A stretch of DNA of 64,000 bases, from NCBI RefSeq assembly GCF_007655255.1, contig NZ_VMYE01000006.1, positions 1 to 64,000 of the forward strand. The letters run 5' to 3'. A program made the position numbers and the translations under genes. Shown one piece after another: positions 45,275-52,988 of this stretch. The notes beneath the pieces are model-generated. The model made no database searches, was not told the origin of the DNA, and was given only the letters and a program-made list of their open reading frames with translations. The first letter of the stretch is position 1. Every line of letters begins with the position of its first letter. Origin of the DNA: Extensimonas perlucida (GTDB lineage Bacteria > Pseudomonadota > Gammaproteobacteria > Burkholderiales > Burkholderiaceae_C).

Positions 45275-45799
45275 TCAGACGATCACGGGACTGTCAGGCA
45301 ATTCATTGCCGTGCGCCGCGCCGGCCTGTGCAGGGAAATGCTGCACGAGCAGCGCTTGCACTTCATCTATGGCCAGCGCAAGGCCTTGCTCCCAATGCCC
45401 CGCGCGGAAGGTCGCTGCCATGCGCGCGACGATGTCCTGCCACTGCTGCGCCGGCACGCGCCGCGCGAGCCCGCGGTCAGCCACGATTTCGATCGCGCGT
45501 TCTGCAAGCAGCAGGTAGATGAGCACGCCGTTGTTGTGCTCGGTGTCCCACACGCGCAGCTTGCCGAACAGCATCACGGCACGCTCGCGCGGCGGCGCGG
45601 CGCGGCGCAGGTAGCTCCAGGGCAGGCCGCCTTCAATGGCGATGCGGATCTGCCCGGTGTGCTTGCGCTCGCTCGCTTGCACGCGCGCGGCCAAGTCTTG
45701 CAGCAGCTTTTCGGGGAAGATGCGATGCACCTCGCCCTCGTACCAGCGATGGCGCAGCAGCCGGAGCAATGCCTTGCAGGCGCGGAAAAATGACTGCAT
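45275..45799 (-). CDS. TPM-domain protein, small cytosolic type
   Basis: 174-residue protein. The TPM (TLP18.3/Psb32/MOLO-1) fold shows HTGQIRIAIEGGLPWSYL, RAVMLFGKLRVWDTEHNNGVLIYLLLAERAIEIVADRGLA and EQGLALAIDEVQALLVQHFP. No signal peptide or TM is evident after the basic N-terminus. It is the last gene of a lemA-TPM-TPM cluster, starting 2 bp after the preceding stop. TPM proteins have been linked to membrane-complex repair; its role here is unknown. Confidence 0.85.
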   Translation of the reverse strand: MQSFFRACKALLRLLRHRWYEGEVHRIFPEKLLQDLAARVQASERKHTGQIRIAIEGGLPWSYLRRAAPPRERAVMLFGKLRVWDTEHNNGVLIYLLLAERAIEIVADRGLARRVPAQQWQDIVARMAATFRAGHWEQGLALAIDEVQALLVQHFPAQAGAAHGNELPDSPVIV

Positions 45800-45801
45800 G
45801 T

Positions 45802-46719
45802 TCACCAATCCCCCGAAGCCCCGCCGCCGCCGAAGTCGCCCCCGCCGCCAGAGCTGAAGCCACCGCCCGACCCGCCACCCCAGCCGCCGCCACCCCAGCC
45901 GCCCCCGGGCGGCCCGAGCGTGATGCCGCCGCGGGCGGCCAGGGCCAGTGCAAAGAAAAACCCCAGCACGGCCACCACCACGGCGAGCAGCAGACTGGCG
46001 GAGAACCAAAACATGAGCACGCCCGCGGCTGCGCCCGTCAGCACAGCGCCCAGCGTGGTGCCGAAAAGTGCACGCAGCACACCCCCGCCCACGCTGACAA
46101 GCACAAAAAGCAGCACGAGCAAGCTGCCCCCATCGAGCCCCGCGCCGCCTTGTGCGCCTTCCTGCCCACCCTCCTGCGCGGGCGCGGGCAAGGGCTCGCC
46201 CGCGATGCGCGCCGCGATCTCCTGTACCGCGGCCTGTAGGCCGCCCGCGTAGTCGCCCGTGCGAAAGCGCGGTTTCATGCGCGTGTCGATGATGCGCGCG
46301 GCCGCGATGTCGGGGATGGCGCCTTCGAGCGCCTTGGCGACCTCGATGCGCATGCGCCGGTCGTCCTTGGCCACGACGATGAGCACGCCGTCACCCACAC
46401 CGCGGCGGCCTATCTTCCAGCTGTTGCCGACGCGGTTGGCAAAGCTCGCGATGTCTTCGGGCGCCGTGGTCGGCACCAGCAGCACCACCACCTGCGAACC
46501 ATGCGCCTTTTCGAGCGCCGCGAGCTGCTGCTCGAGCGCCTGCCGATCGGCCACACTCAGCGTGCCCGTCTGGTCGATCACGTGCGCCGTGAGCGCGGGC
46601 ACGGGGCGCAAGTCCTGCGCCTGCGCGGGCACGGCGAGCACGGCGAGCGCACACAGAACTACTATAAAAGTAGCTACCAGTGCACGCCACGCCTTCACAA
46701 ACGGCATAAAACGCTGCAA
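45802..46719 (-). CDS. TPM-domain membrane protein (YgcG family)
   Basis: 305-residue protein with an N-terminal signal (LVATFIVVLCALAVLAVPAQAQ) and a TPM domain at about residues 45-165 (HVIDQTGTLSVADRQALEQQ, GVGDGVLIVVAKDDRRMRIEVAKALEG). Two C-terminal TM segments follow, then a Gly-rich tail of GGGWGGGGW/GGGGDFGGGGASGDW type. The domain faces the periplasm. It pairs with lemA 4 bp upstream, a conserved association. Confidence 0.9.
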   Translation of the reverse strand: MQRFMPFVKAWRALVATFIVVLCALAVLAVPAQAQDLRPVPALTAHVIDQTGTLSVADRQALEQQLAALEKAHGSQVVVLLVPTTAPEDIASFANRVGNSWKIGRRGVGDGVLIVVAKDDRRMRIEVAKALEGAIPDIAAARIIDTRMKPRFRTGDYAGGLQAAVQEIAARIAGEPLPAPAQEGGQEGAQGGAGLDGGSLLVLLFVLVSVGGGVLRALFGTTLGAVLTGAAAGVLMFWFSASLLLAVVVAVLGFFFALALAARGGITLGPPGGGWGGGGWGGGSGGGFSSGGGGDFGGGGASGDW

Positions 46720-46723
46720 GCCG

Positions 46724-47317
46724 TCAAGGCTTAGACGCGGAAAAATCGACCTTGGGCGGCACGGCGATCTGCGCCTCGTTGGCCACGCTGAAAACCGGCT
46801 TGGGCTTGTAGCCGAAGGCCATGGCCGTGAGGTTGGACGGGAAGCTGCGCGCGAGCACGTTGTATTCCTGCACGGTCTGGATGTAGCGGTTGCGCGCCAC
46901 GGCGATGCGGTTTTCCGTGCCTTCCAGCGTCACGCGCAGGTCGCGGAAGGCCTGGTTCGCCTGCAGCGTGGGGTAGCGTTCCGACACCGCCATCAGGCGC
47001 GAGAGCGCACCCGAGAGCTCGTTTTGCGCCTGCTGGAACTTGGCGAAGGCCTCGGGGTCGTTGAGCGTATCGGGCGTGACCTGGATCGAGGTGGCCTTGG
47101 CGCGCGCCTCGACCACGCGCGTGAGCGTCTCCTGCTCGAAATTCGCCTCGCCCTTCACGGTGGCGACGATGTTGGGCACGAGGTCGGCGCGGCGCTGGTA
47201 CTGGTTGAGCACCTCGCTCCAGGCGGCCTTGGATTGTTCATCGAGGCGTTGGAAGTCGTTGTAGCCGCAGCCCGTGAGCAGCAGCGCCGTGGCGATGAGA
47301 AGCAAAAAACGTTTCAT
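46724..47317 (-). CDS. lemA: LemA family protein
   Basis: 197-residue protein with a lipoprotein-type signal (MKRFLLLIATALLLTGCGYN, lipobox LTGC). The LemA helical core is NDFQRLDEQSKAAWSEVLNQ, YQRRADLVPNIVATVKGEANFEQETLTRVVEARAKAT and NRYIQTVQEYNVLARSFPSN. Function is poorly defined; LemA is regularly encoded with TPM/YgcG proteins, as here. Confidence 0.92.
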   Translation of the reverse strand: MKRFLLLIATALLLTGCGYNDFQRLDEQSKAAWSEVLNQYQRRADLVPNIVATVKGEANFEQETLTRVVEARAKATSIQVTPDTLNDPEAFAKFQQAQNELSGALSRLMAVSERYPTLQANQAFRDLRVTLEGTENRIAVARNRYIQTVQEYNVLARSFPSNLTAMAFGYKPKPVFSVANEAQIAVPPKVDFSASKP

Positions 47318-47406
47318 GGTTGGAAACTCCCGCAGAGAAAACTGCGCGCATTCTGCCCCATGCGCACGCTTCACGAGGCCATGCCCCATGCGGCACAATG
47401 CCCCGC

Positions 47407-48117
47407 ATGGACGACATCGTGAAACAAGCCATGGCCAAGTGGCCCAGCGTGCCCGCCTGCTACGGTTGGCTGGGGCTGGACGCGCGCGGCCGCTGGTATC
47501 TGCGCGACGAGGCTGCGCAGGCCGCAGGGCCATTTCCGCAAAGCCGCGGCGCACTGTTGACGCACGAAAAACTGATCGAATTCATCCACCGCAACTACGA
47601 GCCCGACGAAGCCGGCCAGTGGTTCTTTCAGAATGGCCCGCAGCGCGTGTTCGTCGAGCTCGAGTGCGCGCCGCTGGTGTGGCGCGTGGCGGAAGACTTC
47701 AGCGTGGTCGCGCACACGGGCCGCGCCGCCGTGGTGCGCGAATGCGTGCTGGACGAGTCGGGGCGGCTGTACCTGGCGTGTGATATGGGAGCCTGTCGGG
47801 CTTTGGGCGTCGAAAGCGAGAAGGCGCCCCGGCGAGGCCAGTTTTTGCCGGATTCGCCGCCCCATAGCGGGACTATGGGGCAAGAAGCCGGTAAAAAATG
47901 GGCCGCTGCGGCGCATTCGCAGCCGACGATGCCAAACCCCGACAGGCTCCTGGGTTTTGGCATCGTGCACAGCCTGGACATTGTGCAGGCGGCGCAGGCC
48001 GTGGAACTGGGCCTTTGGACGCCGCAGGCGCTGCGCCAGGCCGAGCTGCCCGCGCGCTATGGCTATGTGCTCAGCCCGTTGGCGCGGCACCTGCAAGCGG
48101 GCCCGCAGCGGGGATGA
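47407..48117 (+). CDS. conserved DUF2944-like protein with palindromic-element insertion
   Basis: Soluble protein starting MDDIVKQAMAKWPSVPACYGWLGLDARGRWYLRDE, a conserved Burkholderiales family recalled as DUF2944 (number not certain). Residues about 129-183 are a 55-residue segment, [20 protein letters not shown] through NPDRLLG, encoded by a 169-bp palindromic element. It lies between LYLACDMG and FGIVHSLDIVQAAQAVE, which would otherwise be contiguous. The native length would be about 181 residues. Function unknown; whether the insertion is tolerated is untested. Confidence 0.82.
   Translation: MDDIVKQAMAKWPSVPACYGWLGLDARGRWYLRDEAAQAAGPFPQSRGALLTHEKLIEFIHRNYEPDEAGQWFFQNGPQRVFVELECAPLVWRVAEDFSVVAHTGRAAVVRECVLDESGRLYLACDMGACRALGVESEKAPRRGQFLPDSPPHSGTMGQEAGKKWAAAAHSQPTMPNPDRLLGFGIVHSLDIVQAAQAVELGLWTPQALRQAELPARYGYVLSPLARHLQAGPQRG
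47785..47953. repeat. 169-bp palindromic element, copy 6, in frame in DUF2944-like gene
   Basis: Forward copy with flanks ATGG and CTGG in place of CTAG. It is more diverged than other copies (GAAGGCGCCCCGGC, CGATGCCAAACCCCGAC), suggesting an older insertion, yet the reading frame is intact. Confidence 0.92.
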
Positions 48118-48141
48118 ACCTGTAGCCCCAGCACCTGTCGC

Positions 48142-48190
48142 GCGAAAAAACACGCCCTTGCATCTGCCGTGGCGGCAGAGGACAAGGGCG
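48142..48190 (-). terminator. terminator of cytochrome c gene
   Basis: On the minus strand CGCCCTTG...CTGCCGCCACGGCAG...CAAGGGCG forms nested stems followed by TGTTTTTT. It lies between the convergent DUF2944-like and cytochrome c genes, 26 bp past the latter's stop. Confidence 0.7.
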
Positions 48191-48215
48191 GCAGGATGGG
48201 AAAACCTGGAGGCGA

Positions 48216-48770
48216 TCAGTTCGCGCTTGCCGCGGCGGCCGGCTCACCGGCTGCGGCATCCGAAGCGGCGGCGGCAGGCGCGGCCGGTTCGGTGAACTTG
48301 GCGCCCGCGGCGTTTGCCATGTAGGCCACCCCGCGTGCAATTTCGGTGTCGTTGAAGTCGCCACCGCTTTGCGGCGGCATGGCGTTCTTACCCTTCATGG
48401 CGGACTGCACCAGCGCGTCGAACCCCGTCTGGATGCGCGGTGCCCACGCTGCGGCGTCGCCAAACTTGGGCGCACCGGCCACACCCGCGGCGTGGCATGC
48501 AGAGCACTGGGCCTTATACACATCCTCACCGCTGCGCAGCGGACGGTTGGCATCGCGTATTTCCACCGAGCCTACCTTCTGAATGCGGGCCGCAACGGCC
48601 TTTTCCAGATTGTCGGCGCCGGCAGCGGGCTTGTTGCCGGAGCTCACATAGATGACCAGACCGATGATGATGAAAACCGGCACGACGAAGGCCAGAATGC
48701 TCGTCACCAGCAATTGCTTGGGCGTCTTGATCGGGCCCGTGTGGGCTTCTTCGGTATGGGTGTCGCTCAT
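48216..48770 (-). CDS. membrane-anchored c5-type cytochrome c
   Basis: 184-residue protein with a short cytoplasmic tail, one TM helix (LLVTSILAFVVPVFIIIGLVIYV) and a periplasmic haem domain with VYKAQCSACHAAGVAGAPKFGD (CxxCH) and NAMPPQSGGDFNDTEIARGVAYM, where the Met is the likely axial ligand. The tail is Ala-rich. Electron shuttle in a respiratory chain, partner unknown. It stands alone with its own terminator. Confidence 0.9.
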   Translation of the reverse strand: MSDTHTEEAHTGPIKTPKQLLVTSILAFVVPVFIIIGLVIYVSSGNKPAAGADNLEKAVAARIQKVGSVEIRDANRPLRSGEDVYKAQCSACHAAGVAGAPKFGDAAAWAPRIQTGFDALVQSAMKGKNAMPPQSGGDFNDTEIARGVAYMANAAGAKFTEPAAPAAAASDAAAGEPAAAASAN

Positions 48771-48841
48771 GGGAGGATGGGGTGGTAGTTGGTGGTGAAT
48801 TTGACTTTTGATTATATGTTTGCGTGTTGTCGGCAGCGGCA

Positions 48842-49801
48842 TCAGGCCACGCTGCCGAGCAGCAGGTACTCCATGAGCGCCTTTTGCACATGCAGGCGGT
48901 TTTCCGCCTCGTCCCAGACGACCGACTGCGGGCCGTCTATCACTTCGGCGGCGACTTCTTCGCCGCGGTGCGCGGGCAGGCAGTGCATGAACAAGGCGTC
49001 GGGCCTGGCGGCGGCCATCATCGCGGGCGTTACGCACCAGTTGGCAAAGGCTTTTTGGCGCGCCGCGTTCTCGGCCTCGTAGCCCATGCTGGTCCAGACG
49101 TCTGTGGTGACGAGGTCGGCGCCCTTGCAAGCCTCATGCGGATCACTGAAGAATTGATAGCTGCCAGCGCTGATTCCACCTGCGCTGGAGGCCATTTTGG
49201 CATCTATTTCGTAGCCGCGCGGCGTGCTCACGTGCACCCTGAAGCCCAAGAGCGACGCGGCCTGCAGCCAGGTGTTGGCCATGTTGTTGCCGTCGCCCAC
49301 CCAGGCCACGGTGATGCCTTTGAGGCAATCGGTCGGGGACGTCTGCCCCGGCGTACTGCGGTGCTCGATGAAGGTGAACAGGTCGGCCAGGATTTGGCAG
49401 GGGTGGTATTCGTTGGTCAGGCCGTTGATTACGGGCACGCGCGAGTGCGCGGCAAAGCGCTCGATCTTGGTCTGCTCGAAGGTGCGGATCATCACCAGAT
49501 CGACCATGCGGCTGATGACGCGCGCCGTGTCCTCGATCGGCTCGGCGCGGCCGAGCTGGCTGTCGCCCGTGGTCAGGTGCACCACCGAGCCGCCGAGCTG
49601 GTACATGCCGGCCTCGAAGCTCACGCGCGTGCGCGTGCTGGCTTTTTCGAAAATCATCGCGAGCGTGCGATCGACGAGCGGGTGGTGCTTTTCGTAGGCC
49701 TTGAACTTCTTTTTGATGAGCGCGGCGCGGCGCAAGAGGTAGGCGTACTCGTCGGCAGTGAAGTCGGTGAATTGCAGGTAATGCTTCATCGGGGCTGTCA
49801 T
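48842..49801 (-). CDS. argF: ornithine carbamoyltransferase with R2 insertion
   Basis: Converts ornithine and carbamoyl phosphate to citrulline in arginine synthesis. The 319-residue product contains FEKASTRTRVSFEAGMYQLGG (carbamoyl-phosphate loop STRTR), VINGLTNEYHPCQ and FMHCLPAHRGEEVAAEVIDG. Around residues 200-219 the sequence EIDAKMASSAGGISAGSYQF is encoded by an R2 repeat, at a surface position before EACKGADLVTTDVW. Start ATG 49801; MKHYLQ at 49789 is also possible. argD lies 21 bp upstream. Confidence 0.94.
   Translation of the reverse strand: MTAPMKHYLQFTDFTADEYAYLLRRAALIKKKFKAYEKHHPLVDRTLAMIFEKASTRTRVSFEAGMYQLGGSVVHLTTGDSQLGRAEPIEDTARVISRMVDLVMIRTFEQTKIERFAAHSRVPVINGLTNEYHPCQILADLFTFIEHRSTPGQTSPTDCLKGITVAWVGDGNNMANTWLQAASLLGFRVHVSTPRGYEIDAKMASSAGGISAGSYQFFSDPHEACKGADLVTTDVWTSMGYEAENAARQKAFANWCVTPAMMAAARPDALFMHCLPAHRGEEVAAEVIDGPQSVVWDEAENRLHVQKALMEYLLLGSVA
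49146..49207. repeat. R2 dispersed repeat inside argF
   Basis: In the gene direction GATGCCAAAATGGCCTCCAG, CGCAGGTGGAATCAGCGCTG and GCAGCTATCAA match the R2 consensus closely. It is read as DAKMASSAGGISAGSYQ. It gives a second independent case of a short repeat translated within an essential biosynthetic enzyme. Confidence 0.85.
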
Positions 49802-49822
49802 GGGGCTCTCGCAGGGTTCGGC

Positions 49823-51019
49823 TCATTCGGCCAGGAAGGCTTGCACCAGCGGCGTGAGGCGCGCGACGATCTCGTCGGCCTCGGCGGCGCTGAGGATCAG
49901 CGGCGGCACGATGCGGATCACGCTCTCTGCCGTCACGCTGATCAACAGGCCCGCGTCGGCCGCGCGCTGCAGCAGCGCGCCGCAGGGCTTGGCGAGCTCC
50001 ACGCCCAGCATCAGACCCTGGCCACGCACTTCCTTGACGCCCGGCAGGCTGCCGAGCGCTTGCTCCAGCCCGGCCTTGAGGTGTGCACCCACGCGCGCGG
50101 CGTTCTCGAGCAGGCCGTCTTCTTCCATGATGCGAATGGTTTCCAGGCCCGCGCGCATGGCCAGCGGGTTGCCGCCGAAGGTGCTGCCGTGGTTGCCAGG
50201 CTGCAGCACGTTCGCGGCCCTGGGGCCGGCCACCACCGCGCCCACGGGCACGCCCGAGCCCAGGCCCTTGGCCAGCGGCATCACGTCGGGCACTATGCCC
50301 GCCCACTGGTGCGCAAACCACTTGCCCGTGCGGCCCATGCCGCATTGCACCTCGTCGGTCATGAGCAGCCAGTCGCGCGCGTCGCACAGGCGGCGCAGCT
50401 GCTGCAGGTATTCGATGCGCATGGGGTGGATGCCGCCTTCGCCCTGGATGGTTTCGAGGAACACCGCGACCACGTTGGGGTTGCCTGCGGTGGCGCGTTC
50501 GAGCGCGGCGATGTCGTTGAGCGGCACGCGGATGAAGCCTTCGACCAGCGGGCCGAAACCGGCCTGCACCTTGGGGTTGCCCGTGGCCGAGAGCGTGGCG
50601 ATCGAGCGGCCGTGGAAGGCTTTTTCATACACCACGATTTCGGGCCGCTCTATGCCTTTGTCGTGGCCGAACTTGCGCGCGATCTTGAGCGCGGCCTCGT
50701 TCGCCTCCAGGCCCGAATTGCAGAAGAACACGTTGCTCATGCCCGCGTGCTCGGTGAGTTTGGCTGCCAGCGCCTCTTGCAGCGGCACGTGGTAGTAGTT
50801 GGAGGTGTGGATCAGTTTGCCCAGCTGCTCCTGCAGCGCCGGCACGAGCCTGGGGTGGTTGTGGCCCAGCGTGTTGACCGCGATGCCCGCGAGCGCGTCG
50901 AGGTATTCCTTGCCGTTCACGTCCCACACGCGGCAGCCCTGGCCGTGCGAGAGCGCGATGGGCAGGCGCCCATAGGTGTTCATCACGTGGGGCGATGCGG
51001 CCTCGATGAAAGCGGTCAT
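49823..51019 (-). CDS. argD: acetylornithine aminotransferase
   Basis: PLP-dependent class III aminotransferase of the arginine pathway; 398 residues. Key regions are YLDALAGIAVNTLGHNHP, FFCNSGLEANEAALKIARK, EPIQGEGG-like LETIQGEGGIHP, LMTDEVQCGMGRTGKWFAH and PLAKGLGSGVPVGA with the PLP lysine. ATG 51019 is preceded by CAGGAG; the frame opens 15 codons earlier at 51064. It is upstream of argF in one transcription unit. Confidence 0.93.
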   Translation of the reverse strand: MTAFIEAASPHVMNTYGRLPIALSHGQGCRVWDVNGKEYLDALAGIAVNTLGHNHPRLVPALQEQLGKLIHTSNYYHVPLQEALAAKLTEHAGMSNVFFCNSGLEANEAALKIARKFGHDKGIERPEIVVYEKAFHGRSIATLSATGNPKVQAGFGPLVEGFIRVPLNDIAALERATAGNPNVVAVFLETIQGEGGIHPMRIEYLQQLRRLCDARDWLLMTDEVQCGMGRTGKWFAHQWAGIVPDVMPLAKGLGSGVPVGAVVAGPRAANVLQPGNHGSTFGGNPLAMRAGLETIRIMEEDGLLENAARVGAHLKAGLEQALGSLPGVKEVRGQGLMLGVELAKPCGALLQRAADAGLLISVTAESVIRIVPPLILSAAEADEIVARLTPLVQAFLAE

Positions 51020-51121
51020 GCGCGAATCTCCTGGCGGTGCGGTAAAGACGGCTGCCCATGGCATGCGACACCATAGTGGGCGGGCTGGAAGGCAACGATT
51101 CTAGCCAGCCTGAAATGACAG

Positions 51122-51135
51122 CTCTTATATAAGAG
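51122..51135. promoter_or_regulatory. palindrome CTCTTATATAAGAG
   Basis: Perfect 14-bp palindrome between the divergent argD and DUF3579 genes. It is A/T-rich and overlaps a possible -10 region, so it is a good operator candidate. The binding protein is unknown. Confidence 0.55.
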
Positions 51136-51205
51136 TTAGAATCTTCGCTGCGGTGCAGCATGCAGCGATCCTGCCTGTGTTTTGCCGCTGACCAATCCAA
51201 CCCTG

Positions 51206-51553
51206 ATGGTTTCCCCTGCCGCCAAAGAAGTCTTCATCCTGGGCATCACCCAGGAAGGAAAGACCTTTCGCCCCAGCGACTGGGCCGAGCGCCTGGCAGG
51301 GGTGATGAGCCAGTTCCGCCCCGGCGGCGCCGCACCGGGCAGCCACCTGAGCTATTCCCCCTGGTGCATCCCGACCATGCTCGACGGTGTGAAATGCGTG
51401 GTCGTGAACAGCGAACTGCGCGAGCACGAGCCCATGGCCTGGAATTTCGTGCTGAATTTTGCGCACGACAACCAGCTCCAAGTGCGCGAAGGCTGTCTGC
51501 TGCCGGATGCAGTGGAAAAACCGGCCGACCCGCCCGGCGCAAAGAAGCCGTGA
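51206..51553 (+). CDS. DUF3579 family protein
   Basis: 115-residue soluble protein: SPAAKEVFILGITQEGKTFRPSDWAERLAGVMSQF, then SYSPWCIPTMLDGVKCVVVNSELREHEPMAWNFVLNFAHDNQL. The pattern is DUF3579, a small betaproteobacterial family regularly found beside arginine-pathway genes. Start ATG 51206; the frame extends to TTG 51182. Function unknown. Confidence 0.82.
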   Translation: MVSPAAKEVFILGITQEGKTFRPSDWAERLAGVMSQFRPGGAAPGSHLSYSPWCIPTMLDGVKCVVVNSELREHEPMAWNFVLNFAHDNQLQVREGCLLPDAVEKPADPPGAKKP

Positions 51554-51569
51554 AGCCCCCGCCGGCTGA

Positions 51570-52172
51570 TCAGATCGCCTTCTGAATCCACCAGCCGCGA
51601 AACAGATACGGCAGGCGCGGCCCCTGGCGGTCGGACACGCCACCCTTGTCTTCCACGCTCACGGCAAGCTCCACCGCGCCTTGCAGCGCCTGCGGCTGCA
51701 CGGGGATTTGCAGTGTCTGGTACTTGCTCAGCACCAGGCCCAGCGAGCGCGGCGGATTTTTGCCGTCCAGCGCCCACAGCTGCATGCTGTCTTCGGGCCC
51801 TTCGCGCACGGCGTTGAGGCGCTGCACCTGCAACGCCTCGGCCTTGGGGTCGTAGGTGACGAGCAGGGCCGGGCGCTGCTGGCCATCGACGAGCACGGCC
51901 AGGTAGTGCACCTGCGGCAGCGCCACGATCTTGGCCTGCAAGTGGCGGACTTGCGCCTTGAGCTGCTCGTACAGGCTCACACTCGTGGCCCAACCGAGTG
52001 CAAGCACGAGCAGCAGCGCGATGCTGAGCGCACGCCACCAGGGGCTCACACGGCGTGAAAGTGATGAGGACGACGAGGACGATGAGGAGGTCGAAGGTGA
52101 CGACGGGCCGAAGGGCGCCGCCGCCGTTTCGGGGTGCGCGCCGGCGGGCGGTGGTGCGGGGGAATCTGTCAT
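51570..52172 (-). CDS. RskA-like anti-sigma-factor C-terminal domain protein
   Basis: 200-residue protein. A Pro/Ser-rich cytoplasmic tail with a run of nine Ser (encoded by a GAGGAC-type microsatellite at about 52065-52100) precedes one TM (WWRALSIALLLVLALGWATSVSL). The periplasmic RskA-type domain reads YLAVLVDGQQRPALLVTYDP, LQLWALDGKNPPRSLGLVLSK and GAVELAVSVEDKGG. The N-terminal sigma-binding zinc domain is absent and no ECF sigma gene lies nearby, so it may not act as an anti-sigma factor. Confidence 0.8.
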   Translation of the reverse strand: MTDSPAPPPAGAHPETAAAPFGPSSPSTSSSSSSSSSLSRRVSPWWRALSIALLLVLALGWATSVSLYEQLKAQVRHLQAKIVALPQVHYLAVLVDGQQRPALLVTYDPKAEALQVQRLNAVREGPEDSMQLWALDGKNPPRSLGLVLSKYQTLQIPVQPQALQGAVELAVSVEDKGGVSDRQGPRLPYLFRGWWIQKAI

Positions 52173-52319
52173 GACGCGAGTGCAAAAAAGCGTGGTGCAA
52201 TCCACTGAAGTATGCCCGCGGCAAGAACCGGCCCGCTGGCGCACAATGGCAAAGCGGCCGCCAAACATGACAGACCGTGCGTGTGCTGCTACAAATATTT
52301 TCTCACTGAAGGAGTTCCC

Positions 52320-52955
52320 ATGGACTTGATCGAACGCTTGCAATGGCGCTACGCCACGAAAAAAATGGACCCGACGAAAAAAGTGCCCAAGGAAAAGGTC
52401 GAGCGCATTCTGGAGGCCGTGCGTCTGGCGCCCACCTCCAGCGGGCTGCAGCCGTTCGAGGTCATCGTGGTGACGAACGCGCAACTGCGCGAAAAAATCC
52501 AGGCCATCGCCAACGGCCAGACGCAGATCGGCGACGGCTCGCACCTGCTGGTGTTTGCCGCCTGGGACGACTACACCGCCGCGCGCATCAATGCCGTGTT
52601 CGACCACACCAACGCCGAGCGCGGTGGCAAGAACGAAGGCTGGGAGGCCTACCGCCAGATGCTGCTCGCGCGCTATCCGCAGCGCGGCGCCGAAGTCAAC
52701 TTCCAGCATGCGGCGCGCCAGGCTTACATTGGCCTGGGCGTGGCGCTGGTCGCGGCGGCGTTCGAAGAAGTGGACAGCACGCCCATGGAGGGCTTCGATG
52801 CCGACGCGCTCGACGCCTTGCTGAACCTGCGCGCACGCGGCCTGCGCAGCGTGGCCATCATGCCGCTGGGCTACCGCGATGCGGCCAACGACTGGCTGGT
52901 GGCGCTCAAAAAAGTGCGCCGTCCGCACGAAGAGTTCATCTCCTGGGTGGAGTGA
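52320..52955 (+). CDS. NAD(P)H-dependent nitroreductase (NfsB-like)
   Basis: 211-residue FMN oxidoreductase: MDLIERLQWRYATKKMDPTKKVP, ILEAVRLAPTSSGLQPFEVIVV, NFQHAARQAYIGLGVALVAAAFEEVDSTPMEGFD and VAIMPLGYRDAANDWL, the NfsB/quinone reductase pattern. Such enzymes reduce nitroaromatics and quinones. Start ATG 52320 follows GAAGGAGTTCCC, a strong ribosome-binding site. Confidence 0.92.
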   Translation: MDLIERLQWRYATKKMDPTKKVPKEKVERILEAVRLAPTSSGLQPFEVIVVTNAQLREKIQAIANGQTQIGDGSHLLVFAAWDDYTAARINAVFDHTNAERGGKNEGWEAYRQMLLARYPQRGAEVNFQHAARQAYIGLGVALVAAAFEEVDSTPMEGFDADALDALLNLRARGLRSVAIMPLGYRDAANDWLVALKKVRRPHEEFISWVE

Positions 52956-52988
52956 GCGGCGGCGCGGCGCAGGGTGGCAGCAGCGCGC

